Positions 60,668 through 64,000 of a stretch of 64,000 bases of DNA are shown in pieces (position 1 is the first letter of the stretch; each line of letters opens with the position of its first letter). Both the position numbers and the translations under genes were made by a program. A model generated the notes under the pieces. That model saw nothing but the letters and a program-made list of their open reading frames with translations. It was not told the origin of the DNA and made no database searches. Origin of the DNA: Natronolimnohabitans sp. A-GB9 (GTDB lineage: Archaea > Halobacteriota > Halobacteria > Halobacteriales > Natrialbaceae); the NCBI RefSeq assembly GCF_030848565.1, contig NZ_JAVDDV010000009.1, positions 80,871 through 144,870 of the forward strand. Direction: 5' to 3'.

Positions 60668-60756
60668 ACGGTCGGTCGCATTACTGCGGCCGTCACCGTC
60701 GGAGACGGCCGCGAATTCGCGACCGACGGGTCACTGACTGCTGTCCGACAGTATTA
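60668..60756 (-). repeat. PE-B palindromic element in a promoter region
   Basis: On the minus strand: TAATACTGTCGGACAGCAGT at the left end, body GGTCGCGAATTCGCGGCC with CGGCCGCAGTAATGCGACC. It lacks the outer right arm. Its terminal TAA is read on the plus strand as the TTA of the lipoprotein promoter motif. Confidence 0.82.
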
Positions 60757-60771
60757 GCCGATGGATAAGTA
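60754..60771 (+). promoter_or_regulatory. Shared glycan promoter motif, deacetylase lipoprotein gene
   Basis: TTA, 8 nt (GCCGATGG), ATAAGTA. TATA centre 36 nt upstream of the ATG at 60804. The TTA belongs to the PE-B terminus. Confidence 0.55.
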
Positions 60772-60803
60772 TAGGCGGCCACACTCGAGGTCGGGTCGAA
60801 ACG

Positions 60804-61889
60804 ATGAGTCGCGAATCGACGCGCCGCCGCTTTATCGGTGTTGCCGGGACGGGCGCGATCGGATTGACGGCCGGGTGTATCGATTCACTGACCAGCGATG
60901 GAAACGATGAAAACGGTGCTGACGATACCACGGCCGGCGATTCGAGCGACGAAGGGACCGAAGACGACGACACGCTCGCAGACGACGACTCGGACGACGT
61001 TCCGAGCATCGACGGCGGTGCCGTCGCCTTCGTCTACGACGACGGACCGATGGAAGACTACGAGGCGGCACTGCCGGCCCACCGGGAGTTCGATGCCCCG
61101 GCCAGTGCGGGCATCGTCACCGAGTGGATCGGTCGCGAGGACTTCAACGACACCGACTGGATGGCGGTCGAACACCTAGAAGAGCTCGCCGCCGCCGGCT
61201 GGGAGATCATGTCCCACACGACCGCCCACACCGCGCTGGGAGCGTTCGAACTCGTCGAGGACGCCGACCCCGACGACGTTCGCGTCTATCCGGAGCAACG
61301 AAATCACGGCTTCCACCACGGGTACGAGATCGAAGTCACCGACGGGACCGAGAGCGTACGCCGAACCGTCGTCGACTCCGATACGGACGAGATCGGCGGC
61401 TATCTGGAGTTCGACGAACCGCTGGGCGAATCGTTCCAGGCGGGTGAGACGGTCGAGCGCTACCCCGAAGACGTGATGCACGAGTTCCTCGGGGAGTCGA
61501 AGGCCGAACTCGAGTCGCTGGGCTTCGAGGTGGATACGCTCCTTGCACCGTACGACGTCGCCGACGAGTGGACGGTCGATATCGCTCGGGAGTATTACGA
61601 CGGGATCGCAAACGTTCGTCCGGGGTCGATACACAACGATCCCGAGACGTTCGATCCCTTCGAGACGCGTCGTGACTACTTCATCGAGTTCACCACCCGG
61701 GAGGCAGTCCAGAACGAACTCGATCATGTGGCCGAGGAGGAGACACTTGGCGTCCTCGGGGCGCATACGTTCAAAGACGAGGTCACCGAAGAACGAATTC
61801 GCGAAACCCTCGAGTGGGTCGAGGAGCGCGACCTCGAGGTGGTGACGTTCCGCGACGCGATCCGTGCGACCGCTGGAAACGACGGTTAG
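60804..61889 (+). CDS. Polysaccharide deacetylase lipoprotein
   Basis: A 361-aa exported lipoprotein: twin-arginine signal MSRESTRRRFIGVAGTGAI, lipobox at Cys25 (LTAGC), an Asp-rich spacer (30-68), then a NodB domain from about 72. The metal motif is intact: VAFVYDDGPMEDYE (Asp-Asp) and EIMSHTTAHTAL (HxxxH). A conserved VDTLLAPYD and a final VLGAHTFKDEVTEERI follow. An inserted 85-residue beta segment (about 150-215, HHGYEIEVTDGTES) is unusual for the family. Unlike the paralogue at 56240 it should be catalytically competent. It is divergent from the flippase. Confidence 0.85.
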   Translation: MSRESTRRRFIGVAGTGAIGLTAGCIDSLTSDGNDENGADDTTAGDSSDEGTEDDDTLADDDSDDVPSIDGGAVAFVYDDGPMEDYEAALPAHREFDAPASAGIVTEWIGREDFNDTDWMAVEHLEELAAAGWEIMSHTTAHTALGAFELVEDADPDDVRVYPEQRNHGFHHGYEIEVTDGTESVRRTVVDSDTDEIGGYLEFDEPLGESFQAGETVERYPEDVMHEFLGESKAELESLGFEVDTLLAPYDVADEWTVDIAREYYDGIANVRPGSIHNDPETFDPFETRRDYFIEFTTREAVQNELDHVAEEETLGVLGAHTFKDEVTEERIRETLEWVEERDLEVVTFRDAIRATAGNDG

Positions 61890-61947
61890 TGGCGTTCCAC
61901 GCCTGCTCTGCTGGAGCGAACCCTGTCGTGTGGATCGATTCGCCCTA

Positions 61948-62000
61948 TCAGACGGTCTCCTGTCGTCACTGCCCGCCGATCGCCAGACGGATCGGCGATC
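61948..62000 (+). repeat. PE-A left-half element
   Basis: TCAGACGGTCTCCTGTCGTC and the stem CCGCCGATCGCC with GGCGATC are present. The usual right arm is replaced by a 31-nt sequence (62001-62031) that also occurs near 39059. Confidence 0.7.
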
Positions 62001-62028
62001 AGTGTGTAAACCGTTGCAGTTGTTACTA

Positions 62029-62115
62029 TAGTACCGTTCCACCCGTCGACTGCTGGGTCGAATCGGACGACACCGCAGGATTCGACCCAGCAGTGCAGGC
62101 GTGGACCGCCACTAG
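62029..62115 (+). repeat. PE-C palindromic element with inverted core
   Basis: TAGTACCGTTCCACCCGTCG on the left, GTGGACCGCCACTAG on the right, with perfect inner arms CTGCTGGGTCGAAT and ATTCGACCCAGCAG. The 16-bp core (62064-62079), CGGACGACACCGCAGG, is the exact reverse complement of the core at 48847-48862. Confidence 0.88.
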
Positions 62116-62130
62116 GGCCGCGGACGGGGA

Positions 62131-63786
62131 TCACTCGTAAGTGTTTCGCCAGGTCAGGACGTCAGTCGCACCGAGATCGTCGATCCCGTCGACGATCCGA
62201 TTCACTCTGAATTCGGGGCCCTCGATACCCGGATAGAGACGCACTCCCTCGAGACCGTCGCGGTAGGACTCCGCCTCCGAGTTCCGGAGGTGGTTCCCGT
62301 CGCCCTGGTCGACGTAGGGGTACTGGCTCGCGCGGAGGGTACACCTGTAGAGGGTGGCGTCGTCGCCCGTGAGGACGAGGCCGTTTCGATCGGCACCGTC
62401 GCGGCCGGGCTGGTCGACGGTCACATGACTGAACCGACAGTTGTCCCGTCCACACCGGATCCCGTCGCGGAACCCGGCCGAGCTAACGCCGGCCTCTCCG
62501 GAGATATCGAGGAGTTCGACGAGCGCTCGCTCCTGTCTGTCGCTCTCTTTAATCCAGAGGGGGTAGCCACCGGCCGTCTCGTGGACGATCTCACCGCCGT
62601 CGATCCACGTGTAGCCGGCGTCGGGCGAGACGACGATGCCGTGGTTTACCGCGTCGCCGCGGATTTCGATCGTCACGTCCTCGATCCGTGAGCGCTGCGA
62701 GGAGTTCATCACCGAAATCGCGTGGCTCGTCGGCTGTGGCGCAGTGATCGAGATATCGACGTCCTCGACGTGGAGCTCGTTACCGTTCTCGAGGCGGAGA
62801 CCGCGCTGGCTGTTGTCGTACGAGCGCGTTCGGTCCACCGAGATCGTCGCGTTCCTGATGACACTGCCCTCGCCGCCGAGACGGACGTTCGCGCCGTTGC
62901 TGTTCTCGAATCGGCCACCGTCGACGACGACCGTTCCGCGGTCGTTTGCTGCGTACAGGCCGTTGTCGGGAAACCCACCGAGTTCGCAATCGACGAACTC
63001 GAGGTGACCCTCGTTCGTGTTCGCCTCGATACCGATCGGGCCACGCCACATGTTCCCCGCGTTGGGCGTCTCGTCGACGTGGACTCCGCCGTCAGGCGCG
63101 CGAAAGCGTTCGACGATTCCTCGCCCGTCGGAATCGCTGAGAGCGAACATTCCGGGCCCCCACGTACCGCTGTCGTGCTCGCCGCGGATCTCGATATCTC
63201 GGACCTCGAGTCTTTGGGATGCGGTCGCCTCGATCGTTCGGATTCCCGTGTCGGGGGCCGTCTGATCGACGTCGAACCCTTCGAATCGAATCCGACCGCC
63301 GGGTGCATACGAGACACCGAGACGGAACAGCCTGTACTGTGGGCCGTCGAACGCGTGGAAATCCGCCGGCACCAGCGTCGCACCGTCGCCGACGACGCCG
63401 AAGTTCTCGAATCCCGTAAACCGGAACTGCTCGTCCATGTAGTACCGCCCCTCGGGGAAAACGAGTAGCGTGTCGTCGGCACGCTGTTCCTCGAGGACGG
63501 GCGTGATCGATTCCTCACCGGTGTCGTCTGCGCCAGCGTCGACGACGTCGACGACGGTCTCGTACTCGTCGGCGTACCGGTCGTGGATCGCCGTCGATGC
63601 GCCGGTACTCGAGAGGAGACCGATCCCCGCTACGCCCGTCGCTGCGAGCCCGCGCAGGACCGTCCGTCGTGACTGTCGTGTGGTCTTCGAGTCCTCGCGG
63701 GAAGATCGATCGGCACCCTGCCCCGTCGATCGAGATCGAGGAGAACTCCCACCGTTCGAACGCCGCAGATCGCTTCGTTCCGACAT
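62131..63786 (-). CDS. Exported right-handed beta-helix protein
   Basis: A 551-aa exported protein with a twin-arginine signal (RQSRRTVLRGLAATGVAGIG, Arg40-Arg41) after a serine/arginine-rich N-terminus, no lipobox, then a pectate-lyase-like parallel beta-helix from about 75 to 500. Repeated strands of the form RLEVRDIEIRGEHDSG, HLEFVDCELGGFPDNG, TVVVDGGRFENSNGANVRLGG and LHVEDVDISIT mark the coils. It could be a polysaccharide lyase, epimerase or binding protein acting on the glycan outside. No catalytic residues are identified. A motif promoter (N9 spacing) lies about 40 nt upstream of the ATG. Confidence 0.82.
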   Translation of the reverse strand: MSERSDLRRSNGGSSPRSRSTGQGADRSSREDSKTTRQSRRTVLRGLAATGVAGIGLLSSTGASTAIHDRYADEYETVVDVVDAGADDTGEESITPVLEEQRADDTLLVFPEGRYYMDEQFRFTGFENFGVVGDGATLVPADFHAFDGPQYRLFRLGVSYAPGGRIRFEGFDVDQTAPDTGIRTIEATASQRLEVRDIEIRGEHDSGTWGPGMFALSDSDGRGIVERFRAPDGGVHVDETPNAGNMWRGPIGIEANTNEGHLEFVDCELGGFPDNGLYAANDRGTVVVDGGRFENSNGANVRLGGEGSVIRNATISVDRTRSYDNSQRGLRLENGNELHVEDVDISITAPQPTSHAISVMNSSQRSRIEDVTIEIRGDAVNHGIVVSPDAGYTWIDGGEIVHETAGGYPLWIKESDRQERALVELLDISGEAGVSSAGFRDGIRCGRDNCRFSHVTVDQPGRDGADRNGLVLTGDDATLYRCTLRASQYPYVDQGDGNHLRNSEAESYRDGLEGVRLYPGIEGPEFRVNRIVDGIDDLGATDVLTWRNTYE

Positions 63787-63823
63787 AGATAGTCACTTGT
63801 TTTTGAGTGATGACGGGGTCCAG

Positions 63824-63842
63824 TATCTATGGATTCGGATAG
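63824..63842 (-). promoter_or_regulatory. Shared glycan promoter motif, beta-helix gene
   Basis: Minus strand: CTA, 9 nt (TCCGAATCC), ATAGATA. TATA centre about 41 nt from the ATG, so a leader of about 14 nt is expected. Confidence 0.5.
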
Positions 63843-64000
63843 CAAGCTTTTAAGTCCGCCAGCGACTCCAGAAAATGTACTAGTAAAAACTATTTCACCG
63901 AATACAAACGATTGCATCGGTGATTCGTAGGCCGTAATAACCGATTGTGTCGTTATCGCTCGAGTACGGAACTGGTTTCCTGTCGTTCATATATGTGTAT
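63843..64000. other. AT-rich right edge without recognised gene
   Basis: The final 158 bp are AT-rich (TAGTAAAAACTATTTC, CATATATGTGTAT). They probably hold promoters for the gene beyond the edge or for the beta-helix gene. Nothing further is supported. Confidence 0.4.

Larger units (their letters stand above)
60501..60803. other. Divergent promoter region with PE-B, flippase and lipoprotein genes
   Basis: A 303-bp divergent spacer with the flippase promoter motif (60611-60628, minus), a reversed PE-B (60668-60756) and the lipoprotein promoter motif (60754-60771, plus). The last two overlap by three bases. No gene is seen. Confidence 0.6.

Noticed and set aside
1..64000. CRISPR array, integrase, transposase or replication origin
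   Set aside because: No regularly spaced direct repeats, no recombinase or transposase-like protein, and no Orc1/Cdc6 gene or ORB-like repeats were seen. The palindromes are dispersed and of a different kind.

Overview
The window is a GC-rich stretch of a halophilic archaeon (class Halobacteria, inferred). The predicted proteins are strongly acidic. Promoters are TATA-type and sit about 27 nt upstream of start codons, with many apparently leaderless genes. Marker genes fit this: a HalOD1 output protein, an F420-dependent LLM oxidoreductase, squalene synthase, haloarchaeal membrane-anchored winged-helix proteins, twin-arginine lipoproteins and class I archaeal aldolase. I cannot name the genus. 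I recognise no rRNA, tRNA, CRISPR array, transposase gene or integrase.

Left part (1-33 kb) is housekeeping and mixed metabolism. It holds an exported serine protease; a sugar-phosphate island (ADP-dependent glucokinase/phosphofructokinase, PEP synthase, fructose-bisphosphatase and class I aldolase, the last two one nucleotide apart); squalene synthase; an acyl-CoA dehydrogenase; a heme O synthase fused to half a heme A synthase domain; a DsbA-like lipoprotein; redox enzymes; an ABC-2 exporter pair; a 1298-residue histidine kinase with GAF and seven PAS-like domains; a DUF420 protein; leucyl-tRNA synthetase; and an SDR enzyme. A decayed 3-hydroxyacyl-CoA dehydrogenase lies at 9.0-9.2 kb.

Right part (33-64 kb) is a surface-glycan region. 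It holds an FkbM methyltransferase, five recognisable glycosyltransferases plus a DUF354 protein, glmS, a nucleotide-sugar dehydrogenase operon (43.1-48.5 kb), large membrane proteins, an asparagine-synthase-like protein, three polysaccharide-deacetylase-fold lipoproteins, a flippase and an exported beta-helix protein. Three winged-helix proteins with membrane segments are interspersed. Ten promoters in 42.8-63.9 kb share one architecture: YTA, 8 or 9 nt, then a TATA element of the ATARNAA type. This suggests a common regulator.

The most unusual feature is a set of imperfect palindromes, here called PE-A (about 80 bp, 13 copies or fragments), PE-B (about 100-110 bp, 10 copies) and PE-C (about 87 bp, 3 copies). 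PE-A and PE-B begin with an embedded stop triplet (TGATACGG, or TGATACTG/TAATACTG), and about ten genes end exactly on that triplet. PE-C copies at 48.8 and 62.0 kb have the same arms but an exactly inverted 16-bp core, and one PE-C copy sits inside a PE-A copy.
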